Assembly: GCF_030408035.1 (NCBI RefSeq) | Contig: NZ_JASDCF010000007.1 | Coordinates: forward strand, 1 to 64,000 | Direction: 5' to 3' | From: Psychrobacter sp. APC 3426 | Lineage (GTDB): Bacteria > Pseudomonadota > Gammaproteobacteria > Pseudomonadales > Moraxellaceae | Length of the DNA: 64,000 bases | In this document: one piece after another, positions 40,025 through 48,875 of the stretch | Position numbering within the stretch: the first letter of the stretch is position 1 | How the letters are laid out: each line of letters opens with the position of its first letter | Made by a program: the position numbers and the translations under genes | Notes under the pieces: model-generated | The model's database searches: none | What the model was told of the DNA's origin: nothing | The model's input: the letters and a program-made list of their open reading frames with translations, nothing else

Positions 40025-40210
40025 TTAATCGTCCTTTTTGTCGTCATCACTGTCGCCCGGTATGATAGCTTTGCCCACAGCGACGGTACCTTTTACCACG
40101 CCCTTGGTGGTTTTATAAGCGACTTTAGCAGGTACGGTCACTATCTTATGGACACAAGCCTGTAGTAAAAAGACGCTAGCGATAATGACGATAAAATGTA
40201 TTTTTTTCAT
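40025..40210 (-). CDS. Small lipoprotein of a Moraxellaceae-type family
   Basis: This 61-residue protein has a signal peptide and lipobox LLQAC (Cys19). It is followed by HKIVTVPAKVAYKTTKGVVK, GTVAVGKAIIPG and an Asp/Lys tail. I believe short lipoproteins with this VPxKVAYKTTKG pattern recur in Acinetobacter and relatives, but no function is known to me. It is read leftward, divergent from roxA. Its upstream region contains a hexanucleotide repeat at 40251-40286 that could affect its promoter. Confidence 0.8.
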   Translation of the reverse strand: MKKIHFIVIIASVFLLQACVHKIVTVPAKVAYKTTKGVVKGTVAVGKAIIPGDSDDDKKDD

Positions 40211-40250
40211 AAATTTCCTACGATTGATGGGATGTTCTGATAGTAGCTAT

Positions 40251-40286
40251 TGATACTGATACTGATACTGATATTGATATTGATAC
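40251..40286 (+). repeat. Hexanucleotide tandem repeat between divergent genes
   Basis: Six head-to-tail copies of TGATAY (three TGATAC, two TGATAT, one TGATAC) sit between the small lipoprotein gene (start 40210) and roxA (start 40381). It could vary in copy number and so change promoter spacing. Confidence 0.9.
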
Positions 40287-40380
40287 TGTAATACTCGCTA
40301 TCAGATAGGCGATAATCATAAACTATTAAAACTGTCCTATAAAGCACTCCTCACTATTAATCTTATACCCATTTTTAGAT

Positions 40381-41565
40381 ATGGATTTATCAATGACCTC
40401 AATTCCTCTTTGTTTACCCGACTGTATTACGCCTGAGCAATTCCTGAACGAGTATTGGCAAAAAAAACCATTGCTTATTAAGCAAGGTCTACCACAATTA
40501 GTCGGCATGTTCGAGCCAGAAGACATGCTTGGTCTTGCCCTTGAAGAAGACGTCTCGGCGCGCCTACTGACACAAGCCGCGAGCAAGCAAGAAGGCTTTC
40601 CACAGTGGCAACTCAAAAAGAGCCCGCTAACCGAAGCAGATTTTGATAATTTGCCAGAACAATGGACCGTGCTGGTACAGAATATGGAACAGTGGTCACC
40701 TGAGCTTGGTCAATTATGGCAAGCGTTTGACTTTATTCCGCAATGGCAGCGTGATGACATTATGGTCTCATATGCGCCTACAGGCGGCTCAGTTGGCAAA
40801 CATTATGACGACTATGATGTGTTTTTAGCGCAAGGGTTTGGGTCCCGGCGTTGGCAGCTCGGCAAATTCTGTGATAAGAGCACTGAGTTTGTCGCAGATG
40901 AGCCGATTCGATTGTTTGATGATATGGGCGAGATCATCTTTGATGAGATACTAGAAGCCGGTGACGTGCTCTATGTACCGCCGAAACTCTCGCATTTTGG
41001 TGTTGCGCAAGATGACTGCTTAACCTTTTCGTTTGGCTGTCGTCGTCCAAACTTAATGCAAATTATTGATAGCCTAGCTGATATCGCCACCAGTGATAGC
41101 GATTTATTTATCCCAATGTTATTGCCACAAGCGCTACAAGCGTCAGGTGAATTGCAAGCAGATAGCATTGATGCTATTAAAGACCAGCTATTGCAAATGC
41201 TGCAATCTGAGCGTGGCGACGATATCATTCGTCAAGCGGTGTCGGAAGTCGTGAGCAAACGTCAATACGATGCGCTGGTACCGGAAGAAACGGTAGATAC
41301 TGATGAGCTGATGCAAGCTTTAGTGGATGGTGCAACGCTGCAAGCCGACTATAGTAATCGCCTACTCTATAGCCAAACCAATGATGGCTTGACGCTATAT
41401 GCCAATGGTCAACGCCTTGATGGTCTTGATGCTGCGCCATTAGCCATACTAGTGCGCTTGGCTAATGGCGAGCACTTACAACATCAAGACGTCATAGATA
41501 TCGATTCAGACGAGTTAAGTGAATGGTTAGAAAATGGCTGGGTGTGGCTACAATATCCCGAATGA
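40381..41565 (+). CDS. roxA: Ribosomal protein L16 arginine hydroxylase (cupin)
   Basis: RoxA (YcfD) is a JmjC-type 2-oxoglutarate/Fe(II) oxygenase that hydroxylates an arginine of ribosomal protein L16. The 394-residue protein shows the iron ligands His141 and Asp143 in GKHYDDYDVFLAQG and the third ligand His205 in LSHFGVAQDDCLTFSFG. The N-terminal EYWQKKPLLIKQGL and the C-terminal winged-helix-like part fit the family (E. coli YcfD 373 residues). In E. coli the gene lies close to purB and mnmA, and the same neighbours occur here, which strengthens the call. The start is not supported by a clear ribosome site; Met5 is an alternative. Confidence 0.93.
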   Translation: MDLSMTSIPLCLPDCITPEQFLNEYWQKKPLLIKQGLPQLVGMFEPEDMLGLALEEDVSARLLTQAASKQEGFPQWQLKKSPLTEADFDNLPEQWTVLVQNMEQWSPELGQLWQAFDFIPQWQRDDIMVSYAPTGGSVGKHYDDYDVFLAQGFGSRRWQLGKFCDKSTEFVADEPIRLFDDMGEIIFDEILEAGDVLYVPPKLSHFGVAQDDCLTFSFGCRRPNLMQIIDSLADIATSDSDLFIPMLLPQALQASGELQADSIDAIKDQLLQMLQSERGDDIIRQAVSEVVSKRQYDALVPEETVDTDELMQALVDGATLQADYSNRLLYSQTNDGLTLYANGQRLDGLDAAPLAILVRLANGEHLQHQDVIDIDSDELSEWLENGWVWLQYPE

Positions 41566-41619
41566 TACGGTAGCCATAACAGCTCACTAATTATGAGTAT
41601 TATTTAAAAAATTTACCTT

Positions 41620-41650
41620 AAAATAAGCTGGCTATTTGTCAGCTTATTTT
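41620..41650. terminator. Bidirectional terminator between roxA and guaD
   Basis: AAAATAAGCTG (41620-41630) pairs with CAGCTTATTTT (41640-41650), giving U-rich ends on both strands. The right arm overlaps the guaD stop codon. Confidence 0.7.
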
Positions 41651-43079
41651 ATGCCGCCGCTTTTTTATAACGACTCGCCCCAGCAATAACTGTCTCCTCA
41701 ATCACCCTATCATCGCCGAGCATCATCAATACAAATAATCGCTCTTCAAATGTTTTAGTCTGCGCCATACGTCTTTCTAACAAAGGCGTTGCTGCCATGT
41801 CTATTACTACAAAATCTGCTTCCTTATCAGGCATAAAGTTACCGATTTTATCATCTAGCATTAACGACTGCGCATTGCCCAAGGTAATCTGATATAGCCC
41901 TTGATGAGCGGACAGTTGATTGTTTTGTAATTGCTGAACTTTATAAGCCTCTGACAAGGTGACGAGCATCGATAAACTGGTTCCCGCCCCTACATCAGTG
42001 GCAATACTGACGCCGGTATAGCTTAATGTTTTAGGTAAATCAAATAATCCACTACCTAAAAATAAATTGGACGTTGGACAATGCGCTATCTGTGTACCGG
42101 TCTCACGTAGCCTTTCGTATTCTGGAGTTTCAAGATATATACCGTGCGCCAAAGTAGTATACCGACCGAGCAGCCCCATATCCTCATAGACATCTAAGTA
42201 GCCTTTATGCTTGGGATAGAGCTTACGTACAAAAGCAACCTCATCACGGTTTTCTGCCAGATGTGTTTGCAGATAAACAGTGTCGTAGCTGGCATAGAGC
42301 TCGCCTGCCAATTGCAGCTGTGTTGGCGTTGAAGTAATAGCAAACCGTGGAGTAATCGCCACATGTTGGCGTCCACGCCCATGCCAATTATCAATAATAT
42401 CTTGCGTATCTCGAATGCTTTGCTCAGCAGGCACACACAGATGCTTAGGGGCGTTTTGATCCATTAGCACGTTACCCGTAATCATCCGCATATTCAGACG
42501 TGTACTCTCGGTAAAGAATGCCTCAACCGATTCAGGATGGCTAGTCGCAAACACCATGGCGCTAGTGGTGCCATTAGCGAGTAACTGATTTAAAAAGAAC
42601 TGTGCGGTATCATGGGCAACCTTTGGATCACCAAAATTGGCTTCAGTAACAAAAGTATAATTATTAAGCCAATCAAGCAGCTGCTCACCGAAAGCCGCAA
42701 TCATATCTATCTGCGGATAGTGCACGTGGGTATCGATGAAACCCGGCATAATCAGCTTATTACGATAGTCATAGATTTTTACTGGTTCTTGACCATTAGT
42801 TTCAGCATAACTTGCTAACATTGCTTCGCTACTACCATAGTCTATAATGCAGCCTGTTACATCATCGACAACCAACGCACCCTTAGCAATATACTCAGGA
42901 TAGACGTTCACGCCTGCAATGACGGGTAGTAACGTGATGTTTTTATCAATGGTTGCTGTATTTGGGTGGTTATCAGTCGCTGAGCTGGATTTCTCAGTAT
43001 GCGCACGTTCAGCCACTTGATTCAGATCATTTTCAGTAAGATAGTGCAGGAGCTGCGCTTGATAAATATGTAGAGCCAT
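41649..43079 (-). CDS. guaD: Guanine deaminase
   Basis: Guanine deaminase converts guanine to xanthine, feeding the xanthine dehydrogenase encoded just upstream. The 476-residue amidohydrolase has PGFIDTHVHYPQIDMIAAFG with the two zinc histidines, THLAENRDEVAFV with another, ATLAHGIYL-like LAHGIYLETPE, HCPTSNLFLGSGLF and TDVGAGTSLSMLVTLSEAYK. These are all guanine-deaminase signatures. The N terminus contains a Ser/Thr/Asn-rich insert (about residues 27-44). ATG 43079 has GGAG eight bases upstream. It is the last gene of the leftward permease-xdhABC-guaD operon. Confidence 0.95.
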   Translation of the reverse strand: MALHIYQAQLLHYLTENDLNQVAERAHTEKSSSATDNHPNTATIDKNITLLPVIAGVNVYPEYIAKGALVVDDVTGCIIDYGSSEAMLASYAETNGQEPVKIYDYRNKLIMPGFIDTHVHYPQIDMIAAFGEQLLDWLNNYTFVTEANFGDPKVAHDTAQFFLNQLLANGTTSAMVFATSHPESVEAFFTESTRLNMRMITGNVLMDQNAPKHLCVPAEQSIRDTQDIIDNWHGRGRQHVAITPRFAITSTPTQLQLAGELYASYDTVYLQTHLAENRDEVAFVRKLYPKHKGYLDVYEDMGLLGRYTTLAHGIYLETPEYERLRETGTQIAHCPTSNLFLGSGLFDLPKTLSYTGVSIATDVGAGTSLSMLVTLSEAYKVQQLQNNQLSAHQGLYQITLGNAQSLMLDDKIGNFMPDKEADFVVIDMAATPLLERRMAQTKTFEERLFVLMMLGDDRVIEETVIAGASRYKKAAA

Positions 43080-43178
43080 TGGTAAATCTCCCGTCACTTG
43101 GTCATACCGAACGTTTTAGTTAGAATCTAAATTAATGCTAAAGGTAGAAATCAGTATTGATGGTCTAGCACTTATGGC

Positions 43179-44318
43179 TTATTTTTGATGATAATGTTGC
43201 AAAATTTGCGCGGCGATAGACACGGCAACGACCATAGGCTCTTTACCACCGATTGGTAGTCCTATGGGCATAGTTAGTTGATCGACTATCTGCTTATCAT
43301 AACCACGTTGCAGCAGACGACTTTTAAAACGCTCTGCTTTAGTTGCCGAGGCAATACAACCAATATAAGGCATCGATACTTTTGAGCGACCATCACCTAA
43401 ATGGTTATCTAAATCATCATTATCGAGACTAGTTGCTAAACGGTTTGCCTCTGAAGCAGCATCCAACGCGGTACGTACAAGCTCAAAATCAAGACTATGA
43501 TCATGGGTCATAACCAGAATAAAACGCTGACCGCTTTGTTTAAATGGTTCAATAAACGGGCGAATGGAATCAACAGGATCATCGTCAACATGCGGACGGA
43601 TATGGGCAGGAAGATTATAAAGCTTGGGCTGAGTCAAACTAGGCTGAGTTTCTAATCCTTGAGACAAATCTTCTGTTTGAATAGATTTGTTTGGTAAATT
43701 AGAATTATCTAATAAATAACGCTCAAACATTTCAGGGCGACTATCAACCCAATCCACTTGGCAAGGCAGCTCTGCCAGTATTGTCATCAACGCTGCTGCC
43801 ACGTGCCCTGCCCCAAAGACCAATATCGACATCGGTGGCGTCACATTAAAGCATTCAAACATAATGGTGACACTACCACCGCAACACTGCGCTAGCTTTG
43901 CGCCTAGCGGATAATGCTTGGTATAAACCGTATCGCGTCTTACTATTTTAGTTGGCTTTGACTCGCTGTCTTTATTGTTATCTTTATCGTCATCATTGTC
44001 ATTGTCGATATTCTTATTGACACCTTTGTCTCTTTTAGAAGCTTTTGCTACGGTTGTATCTATCTCACCATTTAGCAATTGCCGTGCTGTCGCAACAACA
44101 TCATGCTCAAGGCCGCCGCCACCGAGCGTATCGCAACAGTTATCATGGGTGATCACCATTTTGGCCTGTAGCGCTCGCGGCGCAGACCCATTAACCGCAA
44201 CGATAGTCGCCAATACGTGCGCAGACCCTTGCTGCTGATACTGGGCTAGACCATCATACCAACGGATCGGTATTGGCACGGATGACAACAATGAATTATT
44301 CACTGTGCGTTGGTTCAC
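43179..44318 (-). CDS. xdhC: Xanthine dehydrogenase accessory protein XdhC
   Basis: XdhC binds sulfurated molybdenum cofactor and inserts it into XdhB. The 379-residue protein has the N-terminal VLATIVAVNGSAPRALQAKM and GGGGLEHDVVATARQLL, a CGGSVTIMFE strand, and a C-terminal Rossmann part with LVFGAGHVAAALMTILAELP. An extremely Asp/Asn/Lys-rich insert (43945-44035) makes it longer than usual (about 280 residues). The GTG start overlaps the end of xdhB by 23 bases, implying coupled translation. guaD follows after about 100 bases. Confidence 0.92.
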   Translation of the reverse strand: MNQRTVNNSLLSSVPIPIRWYDGLAQYQQQGSAHVLATIVAVNGSAPRALQAKMVITHDNCCDTLGGGGLEHDVVATARQLLNGEIDTTVAKASKRDKGVNKNIDNDNDDDKDNNKDSESKPTKIVRRDTVYTKHYPLGAKLAQCCGGSVTIMFECFNVTPPMSILVFGAGHVAAALMTILAELPCQVDWVDSRPEMFERYLLDNSNLPNKSIQTEDLSQGLETQPSLTQPKLYNLPAHIRPHVDDDPVDSIRPFIEPFKQSGQRFILVMTHDHSLDFELVRTALDAASEANRLATSLDNDDLDNHLGDGRSKVSMPYIGCIASATKAERFKSRLLQRGYDKQIVDQLTMPIGLPIGGKEPMVVAVSIAAQILQHYHQK

Positions 44319-46884
44319 TATGTGCAGGGCCTCTTGAACCCGCTACGTTAGGATGTTCTATCGCTTCTGGCTGCTCGTCGACTGTCTGACCCTCGACCTC
44401 TGGCGGCTTGATATCTTCGGCATGTGGCACGAGTTGTGGCTTAACTTTATCGTCGTCAATACCGCAGTTGTCCTCCTCATCTCTAGTTAAACTATCAATC
44501 GCATCAAAGTTTACATTCGTGTCAATTTCCCACGCCTCGCCTTGCATATGCATTACCGCTTTTAATACTGCCTCTGGGGTTGCAGGCATCGTAAGATCAG
44601 GGTTCTTTTTATAATCACTTAAGCTTGCGACTGCATTATTGATAGCACACCAAACGCTAGCTGCCAGCATAAAAGGTGGCTCACCAACAGCTTTAGAATT
44701 ATAAATGGTTTGCTCTTCATTTTTACGGTCGTACAGTTTAACGGTAAATTGTTTTGGTAAATCGTGCGACGTTGGAATTTTATAATTGGCGGGGCTATTG
44801 GATGCTAGCGTGCCCTTTTTATCCCAAGTAAGCTCCTCAGTTGTGAGCCAACCCATGCCTTGCACAAAGCCGCCTTCAATCTGACCAATATCGATAGCGG
44901 GGTTAATCGACTGTCCTGCGTCGTGTAAGATATCGCAGCGCAGCACTTGATATTCACCAGTTAAAATATCTATTTCAACTTCAGAACAGGCAGCGCCTAA
45001 GGCAAAGTAAAAGAAAGGTCGACCCCACGCTTTAGAACGGTCGTAAAATATCTTTGGCGTTTTATAGTAGCCAGTAGAAGATAGGCTAACGCGGTGCTGA
45101 TACGCTAACTGCACCATTTCAGCAAAAGTAAAATCTTCCTTGTCGCCAATATAGACATGGTTGCGCTCAAAGCGTATGTCTTCTTGCGCCACTTCAAAAT
45201 ACTCAGCGGCAAACTCCACTATACGTGCCTTAATGGTTAAACAAGCGTTTTGCGCTGCTTTACCATTGATATCGGTGCCTGATGAGGCCGCAGTCGGTGA
45301 GGTATTGGGTACTTTATCGGTACGCGTTGCGGATACTTTTACGGTGTCTAAGTCCACGGCAAACTCATTGGCGACGATTTGAGCAATTTTGACAAATAGC
45401 CCTTGCCCCATTTCTGTCCCGCCGTGATTGAGATGGATGCTACCATCGGTATAAATATGTACCAAAGCACCCGCCTGATTGAGCGTCTGCACGGTAAATG
45501 AGATACCAAATTTTACCGGAGTTAGGGCAATTCCAAGACGTTTGTCGCTGCCTTCAGCTTCGGCTTGCTCATTGGCTTTTATAATCTGCTGACGACGCTG
45601 ATCGTAATCGCAATCTTTTGCCAGTGTCTCCATAATCGTTGCCAAATCAAAATGCTCGATTGGCTGACCATAATGAGTACTTTGGCCATTTTGGTAGAGG
45701 TTAGCCAAACGCACTTGCAGAGGGTCTTTGCCTAAAGTATAGGCGATATGATCCATCATATATTCGGCAGTCATCAAACCTTGAGGCCCGCCAAAACCTC
45801 GATAAGCCGTGTTCGATACCGTGTGCGTTTTGCAGCGATGTCCTGCTACCTGCGCAGCTGGATAATAATAAGCGTTATCACAGTGGAACATCGCTCTATC
45901 AACGATAGCATCGGACAAGTCTGGTGCATAACCACACAAACCAGCCAGCTGCATATCGACGCCAACAATTTGTCCTGATTCGTCAACACCGACTTCATAA
46001 CGATTGGCAAATTCGTGGCGTTTACCGGTCACTACCATGTCATCTTGACGATCCAAGCGCATACTGACAGGGACATTGTGACGCTTGGCAACGATACTGC
46101 AAAAGCATGCCCATGCCGCAGCTTGGGTTTCTTTGCCACCAAAACCGCCGCCCATTCTGCGCACTACTGTATTGACTGCATGAAACGGCAAATCTGTTAC
46201 CTCAGCAACCAGCTGCTGCACTTCACTCGGATGCTGCGATGAGGTATAAACTTCAAGTCCGCCATCATCACAAGGCACGACGTAGGATACTTGGCCTTCC
46301 AAATAAAAGTGCTCTTGTCCCAGCATATGAATATGACCAGCGATACGCATAGGCGCATTTGCGAGCGCCGCTTCGGTATCACCGCGCTGCATAAAGTGGC
46401 TAGGACGTACAAACTGCTCCTGCTCTAAAGCCTCTTCAATACTTAATATCGCTGACAATGGCTCATACTCTATAACTGCTTTGAGCACTGCCTTTTTTGC
46501 AGCACGGTGAGTGGTTGCAACCACCAAAAACAGCGTCTGTCCTACGTATTCTGTGATCTCATCCACCATCAATGGCTCACCGTCGAATACAGCGCCGATA
46601 TCCGTCTGAGCGGTTAAGTCTTTAAAACTTAAAACGTCAATGACCCCGTCAGCTGCTTTAACAGCGCTGAGATCCATACTGGTTACCCGAGCATGAGCGT
46701 GACTGCTTTTACCGACTGCCAAATGTAAAGTGCCTTGCGGCTTTAAGATATCATCGACATAGGTGGCCGTCCCCATGACGTGGCTTATCGCACTATCATG
46801 TTTGGCAGAGGTGCCGATTTTGTTTTTAGGCGGACGTACGCGTCGAATACTGTAACTGTCAAATAAGGAAGATTGATGGCTCAT
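44296..46884 (-). CDS. xdhB: Xanthine dehydrogenase molybdopterin-binding subunit
   Basis: This large subunit holds the molybdenum centre that hydroxylates hypoxanthine and xanthine to urate. The 862-residue protein begins its core at SAKHDSAISHVMGTATYVDD and has the cofactor-binding RRMGGGFGGKETQ, YRGFGGPQG, LNHGGTEMGQGLFVKIAQIV and GQIEGGFVQGMGWLTTEEL. The catalytic Glu region KAVGEPPFMLAASVWCAI is intact. The last ~70 residues form an acidic, Pro/Glu/His-rich tail beyond the usual end of the family, likely disordered. It lies between xdhA (74-base gap) and xdhC (overlap). Confidence 0.95.
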   Translation of the reverse strand: MSHQSSLFDSYSIRRVRPPKNKIGTSAKHDSAISHVMGTATYVDDILKPQGTLHLAVGKSSHAHARVTSMDLSAVKAADGVIDVLSFKDLTAQTDIGAVFDGEPLMVDEITEYVGQTLFLVVATTHRAAKKAVLKAVIEYEPLSAILSIEEALEQEQFVRPSHFMQRGDTEAALANAPMRIAGHIHMLGQEHFYLEGQVSYVVPCDDGGLEVYTSSQHPSEVQQLVAEVTDLPFHAVNTVVRRMGGGFGGKETQAAAWACFCSIVAKRHNVPVSMRLDRQDDMVVTGKRHEFANRYEVGVDESGQIVGVDMQLAGLCGYAPDLSDAIVDRAMFHCDNAYYYPAAQVAGHRCKTHTVSNTAYRGFGGPQGLMTAEYMMDHIAYTLGKDPLQVRLANLYQNGQSTHYGQPIEHFDLATIMETLAKDCDYDQRRQQIIKANEQAEAEGSDKRLGIALTPVKFGISFTVQTLNQAGALVHIYTDGSIHLNHGGTEMGQGLFVKIAQIVANEFAVDLDTVKVSATRTDKVPNTSPTAASSGTDINGKAAQNACLTIKARIVEFAAEYFEVAQEDIRFERNHVYIGDKEDFTFAEMVQLAYQHRVSLSSTGYYKTPKIFYDRSKAWGRPFFYFALGAACSEVEIDILTGEYQVLRCDILHDAGQSINPAIDIGQIEGGFVQGMGWLTTEELTWDKKGTLASNSPANYKIPTSHDLPKQFTVKLYDRKNEEQTIYNSKAVGEPPFMLAASVWCAINNAVASLSDYKKNPDLTMPATPEAVLKAVMHMQGEAWEIDTNVNFDAIDSLTRDEEDNCGIDDDKVKPQLVPHAEDIKPPEVEGQTVDEQPEAIEHPNVAGSRGPAHSEPTHSE

Positions 46885-46957
46885 GATGATTCTCTCTTTA
46901 TTTTCAGCAAAAGCTATAATTCAGCCCTTACTGTCTTAGCTATCATTAATAAACTTG

Positions 46958-48718
46958 TTAAGCGCTCTCAGCCTCTACATCTCTTAACAGCTGCTTGCCA
47001 CATTTAATCAACAAACGTTGTACCACATGCAAGCGATACTCACGGCTGGCTCGGACATCCGTCAATGGTGAGACATCCATCGGTAGCGCCTTTGCAGCCT
47101 TCTTAAAACTTGCAATCTCAAGGGGCTGGCCTAGGAGTGCTTGCTGGCAACTCTTTACTAATAACGGTATCGCTGCCATACCGCCGAGACCAATTTTTGC
47201 ATGGTCGATAGCCATACCGTCTGCCGACAGATCGATTCTTACGGCAACCAAACAAGCAGAAATATCATCTTCATAACGCTTACTAATTTTATGAATAAAT
47301 AGATGCTGATTATCCTGCATCAGTGGCATATGAATAGCAACAATGTAACTGCCTGCCCGTAGCTTGGTTTTTTTATAATCTAGAAAAAATTCTGATAAGG
47401 GTATTATCTCGTCGACATAAGATGTTTTGTTGTGTTCATTGCTTTCATTCTTAGCACTGGCATCTTCGCCACCAACATCTCTATTATTGGGGCTACAATG
47501 ACGTAAATGAATACGCGCTTCTAACGCTAGTAAAATCGGCGGTAAATCTCCTATTGGTGAGGCATTGGCAATATTACCGCCAAGCGTACCCATATTACGT
47601 ATTTGCGGTGAAGCCGTTCTTGCGAATAGTGCTGCAAAAGCAGGATAGTACTGCTCAAGTATTGGCAGCATTTGCTGATAGGTCATGCCCGCACCAAACG
47701 TCAATTCTTGTACTGCTACTTCATTATCAGTGGAATTATCTAACTCGGACAACGACTTTGCATCAGCCTTTGAGCCAGACTTTGAATGAGAGAGCGACCA
47801 TGTTCTTAGCTCATCAATAGCAGACAGCTGAATAATCACTTCATGATCAACCAAGTGCTGCGTAATGCTCAATCCCAAGTCCGTACCACCGGCCCAAATT
47901 GTTGCACTTGGATATACAGCTAATAGCTGATTAAGCTCATCTACTGTCTTTGGAATGAATAGCTGCCGCGACTCTTCACTCAGTGCAGGCTCAATAGTTG
48001 ACGCTTTATTCGAGGTATCCAACGATGCAGTTTTAGGTTGCGACTTACTGTTACTCGCCATCGCATCCGTAGCTAAGCTTATCGTTAAATCTTTTGCTAC
48101 TGTTTTATCAGCATCTCTTTGCTGACCAATTTTACCCATCGTCAGGCCTGCTTCGATAATGGGGCGATAACCGGTACAACGGCATAGATTTCCTGAAATT
48201 GAGGCGACAATATCATCATAGCTTAGCTCGTCATTACTTAGCAGTTCATTAGCTGACTCACCATTTGAGCTACCCTGCTTGGCATTTTTCTGTTGTTGCA
48301 TACGATTATTTTCATATAAATTCGCAAGAGACATCACAAAACCAGGCGTACAAAATCCACACTGCGAGCCATGACAGTCAACCATCGCCTGCTGTGCAGG
48401 ATGCAATAGCGCCCGCTCTGGATGATGTGCTGGATTGTCCGCTAAATAAGAAGCAGTCATTAAATGATGACCATCCATTAGCGACAATAGAGCAATACAA
48501 GAGTTAAAAGTATAAAAAGGCGTGCTAGCACTAGAATTGCTTGTCGCATGATTAGGTAAGCGTTGCGCCATAATGGTACAGGCACCGCAATCCCCACTAC
48601 CACAGCCTTCTTTAGTATCAGTTTGATGTTCGTGCAAGCGCAGATACTCAAGTACCGTCGTATTCGGATTGAGGTGACTTATCTCATGGCGCTTTCCGTT
48701 TAGATAGAAACTAATCAT
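46958..48718 (-). CDS. xdhA: Xanthine dehydrogenase small subunit (2Fe-2S and FAD)
   Basis: This subunit passes electrons from the molybdenum centre through two [2Fe-2S] clusters to FAD and NAD+. The 586-residue protein has the plant-type ferredoxin cluster CGSGDCGACTIM near the N terminus, the second cluster FCTPGFVMSL and GNLCRCTGYRPIIEAG, then a CO-dehydrogenase-type FAD domain (IWAGGTDLGLSITQ, NMGTLGGNIANASPIGDLPP). Ser/Asn-rich inserts occur near the linker (about 47990-48100) and in the FAD domain. It is the second gene of the purine operon, after the permease. Confidence 0.95.
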   Translation of the reverse strand: MISFYLNGKRHEISHLNPNTTVLEYLRLHEHQTDTKEGCGSGDCGACTIMAQRLPNHATSNSSASTPFYTFNSCIALLSLMDGHHLMTASYLADNPAHHPERALLHPAQQAMVDCHGSQCGFCTPGFVMSLANLYENNRMQQQKNAKQGSSNGESANELLSNDELSYDDIVASISGNLCRCTGYRPIIEAGLTMGKIGQQRDADKTVAKDLTISLATDAMASNSKSQPKTASLDTSNKASTIEPALSEESRQLFIPKTVDELNQLLAVYPSATIWAGGTDLGLSITQHLVDHEVIIQLSAIDELRTWSLSHSKSGSKADAKSLSELDNSTDNEVAVQELTFGAGMTYQQMLPILEQYYPAFAALFARTASPQIRNMGTLGGNIANASPIGDLPPILLALEARIHLRHCSPNNRDVGGEDASAKNESNEHNKTSYVDEIIPLSEFFLDYKKTKLRAGSYIVAIHMPLMQDNQHLFIHKISKRYEDDISACLVAVRIDLSADGMAIDHAKIGLGGMAAIPLLVKSCQQALLGQPLEIASFKKAAKALPMDVSPLTDVRASREYRLHVVQRLLIKCGKQLLRDVEAESA

Positions 48719-48875
48719 AGCAATACTCGGCTAAAAAATTGGGCTTTGTGAAATTAAACAGCTTAAATAGAGTGTTAATATAAACACTTTTTAAATGGCG
48801 CAAACCAATCAGTCTATATTTAATAGATATCACACAATAATATTAACCAATCACACTTCTATTAAATATTTACTT

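Noticed and set aside
40251-40286. Hexamer repeat as a CRISPR or iteron origin
   Set aside because: Units are contiguous with no spacers, and no replication initiator gene is nearby.
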